NCBI RefSeq assembly: GCF_001865575.2
Contig: NZ_CP017561.2
Location: 186,001-250,000, forward strand
Source of the DNA: Paraburkholderia sprentiae WSM5005
GTDB lineage: Bacteria; Pseudomonadota; Gammaproteobacteria; Burkholderiales; Burkholderiaceae
Direction of reading: 5' to 3'
Length of the DNA stretch: 64,000 nucleotides
Shown in pieces: positions 8,096-17,132 of the stretch; position 1 is the first letter of the stretch, and every line of letters begins with the position of its first letter. Position numbers and translations under genes: made by a program. Below the pieces are notes generated by a model. That model was not told where the DNA came from. It saw only the letters and a list, made by a program, of their open reading frames with translations, and did not search any database.

Positions 8096-8681
8096 CTGGG
8101 CGCGATTGACCTCATCGTCTTGCGTCGTCTGGGGCCGTTCGCCGCTACGTGAACGGTGAGCGTGCCGGCTTTACACTTCCACTTCCCCGCGAACCACCAC
8201 ACCGCACCGCCACGATCGCGGTCGCGAAATCCGTTCTCCAGCGCCCCTTCCCGATCCCGCGCGCGGCTTCGTGTGCGTTCCTCCGCGCTCAAGTCCCGAA
8301 TCTGACGTTTCGACGCCACACTTTTTTGAAAACACTCGGCATCGAAATATCGGTCAGCGTCAAATCTTGGCAAGCTGCCGCGTCGTGTCATTGGCCCGTC
8401 ATTTGAGGCGTTCACGCACGCTGTGGCGCGCCGCTCGCCGTATGCCGCATTGCGTTCGAGTGGCCGGCGGCAGGCTGGCCAATAGCGCCGTACCAAGCCG
8501 ATAACCCACCAAACTAATCAGACCGATATACCGGCAATAAGCAGCGATGTTTTTGTCGATAAAAATGGTCCGCAAAGATGGACCAGCCCCGATCGACTCG
8601 ACGGTCGAACGGATAACAACGACGTCTCGCGCGAGCGCCCCTTCGCGCAGCCATACCCCTTTTGACAAGACTGGAGAACCC
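8096..8681. other. Intergenic region upstream of the porin
   Basis: 586 bases without a convincing gene; the short open frames here have no recognisable motif. It is somewhat AT-richer than the neighbouring genes, especially near 8320-8570. It contains an exact dyad TGGTCC, 8 bases, GGACCA (8566-8585) about 100 bases before the porin start, and TTTTTGTCGATAAAAA just before it. Long regulatory leaders are common for outer-membrane porins, and this is probably one. Confidence 0.5.
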
Positions 8682-9767
8682 ATGAACAAAAGCCTCAGCA
8701 GCGCGCTGAAGACTACTCTGAAGGCCACCGGATGTGTCGCCGCGCTCGCGAGCGCATCGTCGGCGTTCGCGCAATCGAGTGTGCAGCTCTACGGCCAGGT
8801 CGACGAATGGGTCGGCTCGCAGAAGTTTCCCGGCGGCAAGACCGCGGTGGTGGTGTCGGGCGGCGGCATGTCGACGTCGTACTGGGGCTTCAAGGGCACC
8901 GAGGATCTGGGCAACGGCTACAAGGCGATCTTCACGATTGAAGGCTTCTTCCGCGCGCAGAACGGCCAGTATGGCCGCTTCACCGGCGACACGACGTTTT
9001 CGCGCAACGCGTACGTCGGCATCGAATCGCCGTACGGCACGGTGACCGCCGGCCGTCTGACCACGCCGCTGTTCGTGTCGACGATTCTGTTCAACCCGTT
9101 CGTCGATTCGTACTGGTTCTCGCCGATGGTCTATCACGTGTACCTCGGCCTCGGCACGTTCCCGACCTACACGACCGACCAGGGCGTGACCGGGGACTCA
9201 GGCTGGAACAACGCGGTGTCGTATGCGACGCCGAACTTCAACGGTCTGTCGGCGACGGCGATGTACGCGCTCGGCAACACGACCCAGAACGGCGCGAAGA
9301 AGTGGAGCGGCCAGGTGCTGTACTTCCACGGCCCGTTCGCGGCGACCGCGGTGTACCAGTACGTGAACTTCAACAACGTGCCGGGCGACCTCGGCAGCTT
9401 CGAAACGTCGGGCGTGCCGGGCCTGCGCAGCCAGAGCGTCGCGCAGGCGGGCGTGACGTACGACCTGAAGTTCGTCAAGCTGTACGGCCAGTACATGTAC
9501 ACGTACAACAACCAGCAGGTCACGAGCTGGCACGTGAATACGGGCCAAGGCGGCGTCACGGTGCCGTTCGGGCCAGGCTCGGTGATGGCGTCGTACGCGT
9601 ATTCCCGTAACGGCGGCGGTTCGAACCAGACGCGCCAGACAGCGGCGGTCGGCTACGACTATCCGCTGTCCAAGCGCACCGATGTCTATGCCGCCTACCT
9701 GTATGACCACATCACCGGGCAGTCGAGCGGCAATACGTACGGTGCGGGGTTGCGCGCGAAGTTCTGA
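8682..9767 (+). CDS. Gram-negative trimeric porin (OmpC/Omp32-like)
   Basis: 361 residues. The start ATG follows a GGAGAA site. A signal peptide (MNKSLSSALKTTLKATGCVAALASASSAFA) is followed by SSVQLYGQVDEWVG, the standard beta-proteobacterial porin N-terminus. Other landmarks are GFKGTEDLGNGYKAIFTIE, the FSRNAYVGIESPYGTVTAGR barrel strand/loop, and the C-terminal YGAGLRAKF, which ends in Phe as needed for BAM-dependent outer-membrane insertion. It should form a 16-strand general diffusion channel. It is a single gene with a very strong terminator immediately after it. Confidence 0.95.
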   Translation: MNKSLSSALKTTLKATGCVAALASASSAFAQSSVQLYGQVDEWVGSQKFPGGKTAVVVSGGGMSTSYWGFKGTEDLGNGYKAIFTIEGFFRAQNGQYGRFTGDTTFSRNAYVGIESPYGTVTAGRLTTPLFVSTILFNPFVDSYWFSPMVYHVYLGLGTFPTYTTDQGVTGDSGWNNAVSYATPNFNGLSATAMYALGNTTQNGAKKWSGQVLYFHGPFAATAVYQYVNFNNVPGDLGSFETSGVPGLRSQSVAQAGVTYDLKFVKLYGQYMYTYNNQQVTSWHVNTGQGGVTVPFGPGSVMASYAYSRNGGGSNQTRQTAAVGYDYPLSKRTDVYAAYLYDHITGQSSGNTYGAGLRAKF

Positions 9768-9788
9768 TCCCGGCTCACGGTCTCACCG

Positions 9789-9829
9789 CAAAGCCCGCGT
9801 TCCACTCGGAACGCGGGCTTTGTCGTTTT
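9789..9829 (+). terminator. Strong terminator of the porin gene
   Basis: A perfect 15-bp stem: CAAAGCCCGCGTTCC (9789-9803), loop ACTC, GGAACGCGGGCTTTG (9808-9822), followed by TCGTTTT. It lies 22 bases after the porin stop codon. Confidence 0.92.
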
Positions 9830-9919
9830 CGGGTGCCATCGAAAGCGGCGCGTTTGCTGCCGTTCCTTTGATAAACCCGGCAAAATACTGTCGATTGATT
9901 CCTCAAGCGAGCGACTGAG

Positions 9920-10852
9920 ATGGACACCCTCGTCAGCATGAAAGTGTTTCGCCACGTGGTCGAAGCCGGCAGTTTCGTCGGTGCGGCGGAAAAGATGGAA
10001 ATGTCGGCGGCGATGGCAAGCAAGCACGTGATGCATCTGGAGCAGCAGCTCGGCGCGCGGCTCTTGAACCGCACCACGCGCCGCGTGGCGCCGACCGAGG
10101 CGGGCCGCGAATACTACGAGCGGCTGAGCCAGGCGCTGACCGAGCTCGACGAAGCCGGCCAGGCGGTCGGTGCGGCGAGCGTCGTGCCGCACGGGCGGCT
10201 ACGGGTGTCGTCGCTATCGGCGTTCGGTCTGAATCACGTGATGGCTGCGGTCGCGGACTACGCCGCGCAGTATCCGCAAGTGACAGTCGACATGACGCTA
10301 TCCGACCGCGTCGTCGAGTTGATCGACGAGGGCTTCGACGTTGCGATTCGCGCGTCGCCGGGCGGCCTCAAGTCGTCGTCGCTGATCGCGCGGCAGATCG
10401 CGACCGCGCATCTGGTGCTGTGCGCGTCGCCCGGCTATCTGCGCAAGCATGGCACGCCCAAGCGCGTCGCCGATCTCGCGCGCCACAACTATCTGCAGTA
10501 CGCGGGCGTGTCGGCGCTCGAGGTCGCGACCGGCGACGCGGGCTCGCGCGTGCGTCTGTCGGGCAACCTGATCGTCAACCAGCTCGAGGCGCAGCGCGTG
10601 GTCGTGCTGCACGGCGCGGGCATCGCGATGCTGGGCACCGAGGTGATCGGCAGCGATCTCGCCGAGGGTCGGCTGGTGCCGCTGCTGGTCGACGAAGTGC
10701 CGCCGCGCGAGCTGCCGATCCACGTGGTCTACACGAGCCGGCGGCATCTATCGGCCAAGGTGCGCTCGTTCGTCGATTTTCTGGCGGCGCGGTTCGCGAA
10801 CGAGTCGCTGTGGCCGTCGCTCGATGAGATCAAGGCGTTGGCGGGGCGCTAA
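9920..10852 (+). CDS. LysR-family transcriptional regulator
   Basis: 310 residues. The N-terminal winged helix-turn-helix is at about 1-60 (MDTLVSMKVFRHVVEAGSFV, then AAMASKHVMHLEQQLGARLLNRTTRR). A two-lobed effector-binding domain runs from about 90 to 295. The RLLNRTTRRVAPTEAG segment is typical of the CrgA/DhbR-like LysR subgroup. It stands alone between the porin and icmF, both on the same strand, so its target is not obvious from context. It could control either neighbour. Confidence 0.92.
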   Translation: MDTLVSMKVFRHVVEAGSFVGAAEKMEMSAAMASKHVMHLEQQLGARLLNRTTRRVAPTEAGREYYERLSQALTELDEAGQAVGAASVVPHGRLRVSSLSAFGLNHVMAAVADYAAQYPQVTVDMTLSDRVVELIDEGFDVAIRASPGGLKSSSLIARQIATAHLVLCASPGYLRKHGTPKRVADLARHNYLQYAGVSALEVATGDAGSRVRLSGNLIVNQLEAQRVVVLHGAGIAMLGTEVIGSDLAEGRLVPLLVDEVPPRELPIHVVYTSRRHLSAKVRSFVDFLAARFANESLWPSLDEIKALAGR

Positions 10853-10928
10853 CGTTTCGCGAAGCACCGAACAAAGGCCGCCAATCGCCCGCCCCGCGCG
10901 CCGCCGCCGTCCTACCCCGTTTCTATAT

Positions 10929-10951
10929 ACTGACTGTCAATACCCGTCAGT
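10929..10951. promoter_or_regulatory. Inverted repeat in the icmF leader/promoter
   Basis: ACTGAC, 11 bases, GTCAGT form an exact dyad. The left part overlaps a smaller palindrome TGAC-T-GTCA (10931-10939). It lies 20-42 bases before the icmF start, next to an AT-rich CTATATA (10923-10929) that could be the -10 element. Position and symmetry suggest a repressor site. Confidence 0.4.
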
Positions 10952-10970
10952 CGAATGATCTGGGGGAGAC

Positions 10971-13900
10971 ATGACCGATCTGTCCACGCCGCAGCGTGCC
11001 GGCAGCCACGAGCTGCCCGCGGGCCGGCGCCTGCGCTTCGTCACCGCCGCCGCGCTGTTCGACGGCCACGACGCGTCGATCAACATCATGCGGCGCATCC
11101 TGCAGGCAAGCGGCGTCGAGGTGATTCACCTCGGCCACAACCGCTCCGTCGCTGAAGTCGCGACCGCCGCGCTGGACGAGGACGCCGACGGCGTCGCCGT
11201 GTCGAGCTACCAGGGCGGCCACAACGAATACTTCCGCTACCTCGTCGAGTTGCTGCGCGCGCGCGGCGGCGAGCGCATCAAGGTGTTCGGCGGCGGCGGC
11301 GGCGTGATCGTCCCCGAAGAAATTGCCGCGCTCGAACGCGACGGCGTCGAAAAAATCTACTCGCCTCACGACGGCCAGCGGCTCGGTCTGCAAGGCATGA
11401 TCGACGACATGATCGCGCGCTGCGTCGAAGCCGCGCGCGCGACCGACGCGGCGCGGCCGGCGCCGGTGCGCGAATGGCTCGCCGAACTGACCGCGCGGCC
11501 GTTGCCGCGTGGCGATGAGGCCAACGCACCGCGCGCCGGCACGGCGCCCGGTGCGCACCCCGCCGATCTTGTCGCGCCGATCTTCCGCCGCCTCGCGCAA
11601 TTGATCAGCGCGTTCGAAACGAATACCGTCGACGCCGCCGCGCGCGACCAGCTATCGACGCTCGCGCAAGCGCCGCGCGTGCCCGTGCTCGGCATTACCG
11701 GCACCGGCGGCGCGGGCAAGTCGTCGCTGACCGACGAGCTGATCCGCCGCTTCCGGCTCGACTACGGCGACACGCTGACGATCGCCGTGCTCGCGATCGA
11801 TCCGTCGCGCCGCAAATCCGGCGGCGCACTGCTCGGCGACCGGATCCGCATGAACGCGATCGGCGATTGGCGAGGCGGCGCCCGCATCTATATGCGCTCG
11901 ATGGCGACGCGCGAGGCATCGAGCGAAATTTCCGACTCGCTGCCCGCCGCGCTAATGCTGTGCAAGGTCGCGGGCTTCGATCTGATCGTCGTCGAAACCT
12001 CGGGGATCGGCCAGGGCGATGCGGCGATCGTGCCGTTCGTCGACGAATCGCTGTACGTGATGACACCCGAGTTCGGCGCCGCGAGTCAGCTCGAGAAGAT
12101 CGACATGCTCGACTTTGCGAGCTTCGTTGCGATCAACAAGTTCGATCGCAACGGGGCGCAGGATGCGCTGCGCGACGTCGCGAAGCAGGTGCAGCGCAAC
12201 CGCGGCGACTTCGCGACACCGCCCGACGCGATGCCGGTGTTCGGCACGATCGCGTCGCGCTTCAACGACGACGGCGTGACCGCACTTTACCGGCACATCG
12301 CTAATGCACTGCGCACGCACGGCCTGCGCGAAGGCGGCGCGCGGCTCGGTGGGTCCGAAGGTCTGCGCTTCTCGAGCAATCTGCACGCGATCGTGCCGCC
12401 CGCGCGCGTGCGCTATCTGGCCGACATTGCGCAGACGGTACGCGGCTATCGCGAGCGGGCCGACGCACAGGCGCAAATCGCGCGCGAGCGCTGGCAACTC
12501 GTCGAGACGCGCCGCATGCTCGGCGAGGCAGGCGGCGACGTTGCGTCGCTCGATGCGCTGATCGACCAACGCGGCGCCGGGCTCGGCGAGCGCGAACGCA
12601 AGCTGCTCGACGCGTGGCCGCAAACGGTGGCCGCGTATTCCGGCGACGAACATGTGGTGCGCATCCGCGAACGTGAGATCCACACCGCGCTAACGGTCAC
12701 GACGCTGTCCGGCTCCGCAGTCCGCAAAGTGTCGCTGCCGAAATTCGTCGATCACGGCGAGATTCTGCGCTGGCTGATGCTCGACAATCTGCCCGGCTAT
12801 TTCCCGTTCACCGCCGGCGTGTTTCCGTTTCGCCGCGAGAATGAAGACCCGACGCGCATGTTCGCGGGCGAGGGCGATCCGCAGCGGACGAATCGCCGCT
12901 TCAAGCTGCTGTCGGAAGGCATGCCGGCCAAGCGGCTATCCACCGCGTTCGACTCGGTGACGCTGTACGGCGAAGAGCCGCACGAGCGCCCGGATATCTA
13001 TGGCAAGGTCGGCAATTCGGGCGTGTCGGTCGCGACGCTCGACGACATGAAGACGCTGTACGACGGCTTCGACCTGTGCTCGCCGGATACGTCGGTCTCG
13101 ATGACGATCAACGGCCCTGCGCCGACGATCCTCGCGATGTTCTTCAACGTCGCGATCGACCAGCAGATCGCGCGCAAAGAAGCGGAACAAGGCCGGGCGC
13201 TGACCGAGGCGGAACTCGCCGCAACGCGCCGCGCCGCGCTCGAAAACGTGCGCGGCACCGTACAGGCCGACATCCTGAAGGAAGACCAGGGGCAGAACAC
13301 CTGCATCTTCTCGACCGAATTCAGCCTGAAGGTGATGGGCGACATTCAGGCGTATTTCGTCGAGCACGGCGTGCGCAACTTCTATTCGGTGTCGATTTCC
13401 GGCTATCACATCGCCGAGGCTGGCGCGAACCCGATCTCGCAGCTCGCGTACACGCTCGCGAACGGCTTCACGTACGTGGAGGCGTATCTCGCGCGCGGCA
13501 TGTCGATCGACGACTTCGCACCGAATCTGTCGTTCTTCTTCTCGAACGGCATGGACCCGGAGTACACGGTGCTCGGCCGCGTCGCAAGGCGCATCTGGGC
13601 GATCGCGATGCGCGAGCGCTATGGCGCGAACGAGCGCAGCCAGAAGCTCAAGTATCACGTGCAGACGTCGGGCCGCAGCCTGCACGCGCAGGAGATCGAT
13701 TTCAACGATATCCGCACGACGCTGCAGGCACTGATCGCGATCTACGACAACTGCAACTCGCTGCACACCAATGCGTTCGACGAAGCGATCACGACGCCGA
13801 CCGAGGAATCGGTGCGTCGTGCGGTCGCGATCCAGCTGATCATCAATCGCGAATGGGGGCTCGCGAAGAATCAGAATCCGCATCAGGGCAGCTTCGTGAT

Positions 13901-14351
13901 CGACGAGCTGACCGATCTGGTCGAGGAAGCGGTGCTCGCCGAGTTCGAGCGGCTCACCGAGCGCGGCGGCGTGCTCGGCGCAATGGAAACCGGCTATCAA
14001 CGCGGACGGATTCAGGACGAGTCGATGCTGTACGAGCATCGCAAGCATGACGGCTCGTATCCGATCGTCGGCGTGAATACGTTCGTGAGCGCGCATCCGC
14101 ATGAAGCGCCGCGGCCGCTGGTGCTCGCGCGTTCCACCGACGCGGAAAAGCAGAGTCAGCTGCAGCGGTTGCGCGACTTCCAGGCGCGCCACCGCGACGC
14201 CGCGCCGCCGGCGCTCGAACGCCTCAAGCGCGCGGTGATCGACGACGGCAACGTGTTCGCCGCGCTGATGGACGTGGTGCGCGTGTGTTCGCTCGGACAG
14301 ATCACCCACGCGCTATTTGAGGTGGGCGGGCAGTATCGGCGGAACATGTAG
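10971..14351 (+). CDS. icmF: IcmF, fused isobutyryl-CoA mutase with G-protein chaperone domain
   Basis: 1126 residues, the full length of this three-part enzyme. An N-terminal coenzyme-B12-binding domain (about 20-155) carries the histidine loop ALFDGHDAS (His33) and the FGGGGGV strand. A central MeaI-type GTPase has a P-loop GITGTGGAGKSS (241-252) and VVETSGIGQGD. The C-terminal mutase barrel (from about 560) includes LPGYFPFTAGVFPFRREN, the isobutyryl-type rather than methylmalonyl-type active-site segment. It isomerises isobutyryl-CoA and n-butyryl-CoA by a radical mechanism, using its own GTPase for B12 loading. A GGGGGAG ribosome-binding site supports the start. It needs adenosylcobalamin, like the B12-dependent MetH encoded further on. 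Confidence 0.95.
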   Translation: MTDLSTPQRAGSHELPAGRRLRFVTAAALFDGHDASINIMRRILQASGVEVIHLGHNRSVAEVATAALDEDADGVAVSSYQGGHNEYFRYLVELLRARGGERIKVFGGGGGVIVPEEIAALERDGVEKIYSPHDGQRLGLQGMIDDMIARCVEAARATDAARPAPVREWLAELTARPLPRGDEANAPRAGTAPGAHPADLVAPIFRRLAQLISAFETNTVDAAARDQLSTLAQAPRVPVLGITGTGGAGKSSLTDELIRRFRLDYGDTLTIAVLAIDPSRRKSGGALLGDRIRMNAIGDWRGGARIYMRSMATREASSEISDSLPAALMLCKVAGFDLIVVETSGIGQGDAAIVPFVDESLYVMTPEFGAASQLEKIDMLDFASFVAINKFDRNGAQDALRDVAKQVQRNRGDFATPPDAMPVFGTIASRFNDDGVTALYRHIANALRTHGLREGGARLGGSEGLRFSSNLHAIVPPARVRYLADIAQTVRGYRERADAQAQIARERWQLVETRRMLGEAGGDVASLDALIDQRGAGLGERERKLLDAWPQTVAAYSGDEHVVRIREREIHTALTVTTLSGSAVRKVSLPKFVDHGEILRWLMLDNLPGYFPFTAGVFPFRRENEDPTRMFAGEGDPQRTNRRFKLLSEGMPAKRLSTAFDSVTLYGEEPHERPDIYGKVGNSGVSVATLDDMKTLYDGFDLCSPDTSVSMTINGPAPTILAMFFNVAIDQQIARKEAEQGRALTEAELAATRRAALENVRGTVQADILKEDQGQNTCIFSTEFSLKVMGDIQAYFVEHGVRNFYSVSISGYHIAEAGANPISQLAYTLANGFTYVEAYLARGMSIDDFAPNLSFFFSNGMDPEYTVLGRVARRIWAIAMRERYGANERSQKLKYHVQTSGRSLHAQEIDFNDIRTTLQALIAIYDNCNSLHTNAFDEAITTPTEESVRRAVAIQLIINREWGLAKNQNPHQGSFVIDELTDLVEEAVLAEFERLTERGGVLGAMETGYQRGRIQDESMLYEHRKHDGSYPIVGVNTFVSAHPHEAPRPLVLARSTDAEKQSQLQRLRDFQARHRDAAPPALERLKRAVIDDGNVFAALMDVVRVCSLGQITHALFEVGGQYRRNM

Positions 14352-14386
14352 GTCAGCGAGCTGGCTGGCCGGCTCCGTTCGACACT

Positions 14387-15346
14387 TCAGCGCGCGATGC
14401 CGAGCCGCGCCTTCGCGTCGTTGTATTCCTTCTTCAGACGCTGCACGAGTTCGGCGACGTTCGGCACGTCGTCCATCAGGCCGACGCCCTGACCCGCGCC
14501 CCAAATGTCCTTCCACGCCTTCGCCTTGTCGCCGCCGAAGTTCATCTTGCTCTTGTCCGATTCGGGCAGCGCGTCGGGATCGAGCCCCGCGTTCCTGATG
14601 CTCTCGCGGATGTAGTTGCCGTGCACGCCCGTGAACAGATTCGTGTAGATGATGTCCGACGCCTTCGCATTGACGATCGCCTGCTTATAGCTGTCGACCG
14701 CGTGCGCTTCTTGGGTCGCGATGAAGCGGGTGCCCATGTACGCGAGGTCCGCGCCCATCGCCTGTGCGGCGAGAATCGAACCGCCGTTCGCGATCGAGCC
14801 CGACAGCACGATCGGCCCGTCGAAAATGCGTCGCACTTCACCCACCAGTGCGAACGGCGAGGTGGTGCCCGCGTGGCCGCCCGCGCCCGACGCGACGAGA
14901 ATCAGCCCGTCGACACCGGCTTCCAGCGCCTTCTGCGCATGACGCAGATTGATCACGTCGTGCAGCACGACGCCGCCATAGCTATGCACCGCATCGACGA
15001 TCTCGCGTGCCGGCGCACGCAGGCTCGTGATGAAAATCGGCACCTTGTGCTCGACACAGACGCGCACGTCGTGTTCGAGCCGCGCATTCGACTGATGGAC
15101 GATCTGATTGACCGCGATCGGCCCGATGACCGCATCCGGGTTCGCGGCCTTGTGTTCTGCGAGTTGCGCCTGGATCTGCGTCAGCCAGTCGTCGAGCAGC
15201 TCTGCCGGGCGCGCGTTCAGAGCCGGGAACGAGCCGACGATACCGGCCTTGCACTGCGCCAGCACGAGTTCGGGATAGCTGACGATGAACATCGGCGATG
15301 CGACGACGGGCAGCGTGAGGTTTTGCAGAACAGCGGGCAATGCCAT
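14387..15346 (-). CDS. Nitronate monooxygenase (2-nitropropane dioxygenase family)
   Basis: 319 residues from MALPAVLQNLTLPVVASPMF; this start has GGAGA upstream, and longer in-frame starts lack support. It is an FMN TIM-barrel with the family motifs: VASPMFIVS near the N-terminus, VLHDVINLRHAQKALEAGVDG, the catalytic-histidine loop ASGAGGHAGTTSPF, the phosphate-binding LSGSIANGGS, and AQAMGADLAYMGTRFIAT. Family enzymes oxidise alkyl nitronates with O2, detoxifying nitro compounds such as propionate-3-nitronate. It faces a haloacetate dehalogenase across a 289-base gap that holds a palindromic operator, so both may be xenobiotic or toxin defences under shared control. Confidence 0.88.
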   Translation of the reverse strand: MALPAVLQNLTLPVVASPMFIVSYPELVLAQCKAGIVGSFPALNARPAELLDDWLTQIQAQLAEHKAANPDAVIGPIAVNQIVHQSNARLEHDVRVCVEHKVPIFITSLRAPAREIVDAVHSYGGVVLHDVINLRHAQKALEAGVDGLILVASGAGGHAGTTSPFALVGEVRRIFDGPIVLSGSIANGGSILAAQAMGADLAYMGTRFIATQEAHAVDSYKQAIVNAKASDIIYTNLFTGVHGNYIRESIRNAGLDPDALPESDKSKMNFGGDKAKAWKDIWGAGQGVGLMDDVPNVAELVQRLKKEYNDAKARLGIAR

Positions 15347-15482
15347 GGTGCGAGTCTCCAGATTGGGACAACCGGTGCGACGCGCGCGCCCGGCCTGAGA
15401 TGAGTTTAGCGGCACGCGGCTTGCGGCGGATGCATGTTGCATTCGCATGAAACGCATGCCGAAGCCGCCAAGAACATTTTAT

Positions 15483-15501
15483 GAACGATCGTTCGATTAT
15501 A
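15483..15501 (-). promoter_or_regulatory. Promoter -10 element with a 12-bp palindrome (nitronate monooxygenase)
   Basis: GAACGATCGTTC (15483-15494) is a perfect palindrome typical of TetR-type operators. Immediately upstream on the minus strand lies a consensus TATAAT (15501 to 15496). The predicted transcription start would fall within the palindrome, an ideal place for repression. No good -35 is visible. The palindrome is symmetric and could equally affect the + strand dehalogenase about 140 bases away. Confidence 0.5.
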
Positions 15502-15635
15502 GGCGAGACGTGCAGCGGGACGTGGGGAACGGTTCGAAGGAGTATTCAGGTTCGACGTCAGCGTGGGCTATCCCACCCGCGAGGAGCTCTCGGCCTTCTA
15601 CAATGCACGGACCCTGAAACGACCAACGAGACGTC

Positions 15636-16526
15636 ATGGCCTTCGAGAATTTCACGCCTTTTCGCGTCGCCGTGGGCGATGCCGATATCTTTGGAGTGAA
15701 GGGCGGCGTGGGGCCGCCGCTGCTGCTGCTGCATGGCCATCCTCAATCGCATCTGATCTGGGAGCGCTGTGCCACGCCGCTCGCGCAGCACTTCACCGTG
15801 ATCGCGACCGATCTGCGCGGCTACGGCGCGTCGGGTAAACCGCCGAGCGATGCGGCGCACACGCCGTATTCGAAACGCGCGATGGCCGCCGACCAGGTCG
15901 CGGTGATGCGCCACTTCGGCTTCGAGCGCTTCCTCGTTTGCGCGCACGACCGCGGCGCGCGCGTCGCGCACCGCATGGCGCTCGATCACGCCGACGCGGT
16001 CGAGCGTCTGATGCTGCTCGATATCGCGCCGACGCTCGCGATGTACGAAGCCACCGACCGCACCTTCGCGACGCATTACTTCCATTGGTTCTTCCTGATT
16101 CAACCGGAGCCGCTGCCCGAAACGTTGATTGGGGCAAATCCAACGGCTTATGTCGACGCGGTGATGGGCGGCCGTCATGCGGGCCTCGCACCGTTCGCTC
16201 CCGCCGCGCTCGACGCCTACCGTGCGGCACTCGCACAACCCGGCGCGGTGCACGCAATGTGCGAGGACTATCGTGCGTCGGCGAGCATCGATCTCGAGCA
16301 TGATCGCGCCGATATCGAGCGCGGCAACAAGATCGGCTGTCCGCTGCGGGTGCTGTGGGGCGACAAGGGCGTGATCGAAAAATGCTTCGTTCCGCTCGAC
16401 GAATGGCGCCATGTGGCGCGTGACGTGAGTGGCCGCGCGCTATCGTGCGGGCACTATCTGCCCGAGGAAGCGCCGGACGAACTGGTCGCCGAGATGCTGT
16501 CGTTTTTCGAACCGGTCGAACGATGA
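15636..16526 (+). CDS. Haloacetate (fluoroacetate-type) dehalogenase, alpha/beta hydrolase
   Basis: 296 residues. All residues known to matter in fluoroacetate dehalogenase are present at equivalent places: nucleophile Asp105 in HDRGAR, carboxylate-binding Arg106 and Arg109, acid Asp129, halide-pocket His150-Trp151 (HYFHWFFL) and Tyr212, and catalytic His273 in CGHYLPEEAP. The oxyanion motif HGHPQ is at about 33-37. The reaction is hydrolytic removal of halide from haloacetate to give glycolate. Generic epoxide hydrolases lack the HW/Tyr halide pocket. It is monocistronic, with no regulator beside it, and lies divergent from the nitronate monooxygenase. Substrate preference (F versus Cl) cannot be read from sequence alone. 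Confidence 0.88.
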   Translation: MAFENFTPFRVAVGDADIFGVKGGVGPPLLLLHGHPQSHLIWERCATPLAQHFTVIATDLRGYGASGKPPSDAAHTPYSKRAMAADQVAVMRHFGFERFLVCAHDRGARVAHRMALDHADAVERLMLLDIAPTLAMYEATDRTFATHYFHWFFLIQPEPLPETLIGANPTAYVDAVMGGRHAGLAPFAPAALDAYRAALAQPGAVHAMCEDYRASASIDLEHDRADIERGNKIGCPLRVLWGDKGVIEKCFVPLDEWRHVARDVSGRALSCGHYLPEEAPDELVAEMLSFFEPVER

Positions 16527-16575
16527 GCGACGGGCCGCTTCGCGCGGCCTTCGTTGGACCTTCGATGGACCTTCG

Positions 16576-17046
16576 CTAGCCGAGCGGCGGCAGCCGCCGC
16601 GCAACCGGCGTCGACTTGACGATCGCGGTGCTGGTCTCCGCGCGCTCGGTCACTTTCGACAGGATCTCGTCGAGCTGCTCGATCGAATGCAGGTACAGGC
16701 GGCAGATGAAACAGTCGTCACCGGTCACCTTGTCGCATTCGACGAACTCAGGAATGCGCCGGATCACCTCCTCCACCAGATGCAGCTGGCCGGGTAGCGG
16801 CTTCACACGCACGATCGCCTGCAGCGCGAAGCCGAGCGCGCGCGCATCGATTTGCACGGTGAAGCGCTCGATCACGCCTTGCGCTTCGAGCCGTCGCACG
16901 CGTTCGGCCGTGCTGGGCGCCGATAGACCGACGATGCGCGCGAGTTCGCTGACCGGTTGGCGCGCGTCCTGCGCGAGCGCGGCGAGCAGCGCGCGGTCGG
17001 TGTCGTCGAGGGCGATCGGTGCAGTCAATGCAAGGCGTTTGCTCAT
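16576..17046 (-). CDS. Lrp/AsnC-family transcriptional regulator
   Basis: 156 residues. The N-terminal winged helix-turn-helix is at about 12-65 (LDDTDRALLAALAQDARQPVS, then GLSAPSTAERVRRLEAQGVI). A C-terminal RAM ligand-binding/oligomerisation domain follows, containing VTGDDCFICRLYLHSIEQL. Proteins of this family sense amino acids. It is divergent from, and about 90 bases away from, an EamA-type exporter gene. This is the common arrangement in which an Lrp-like regulator controls an adjacent amino-acid or metabolite exporter. Confidence 0.92.
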   Translation of the reverse strand: MSKRLALTAPIALDDTDRALLAALAQDARQPVSELARIVGLSAPSTAERVRRLEAQGVIERFTVQIDARALGFALQAIVRVKPLPGQLHLVEEVIRRIPEFVECDKVTGDDCFICRLYLHSIEQLDEILSKVTERAETSTAIVKSTPVARRLPPLG

Positions 17047-17132
17047 GATGGCCTTCGTTTATCAGGTGAAAACGCGGAAACGCTTAAGTTTAGCCATGTA
17101 TTCGCGCGGGCGGATTAATTACACTGCCAGTC

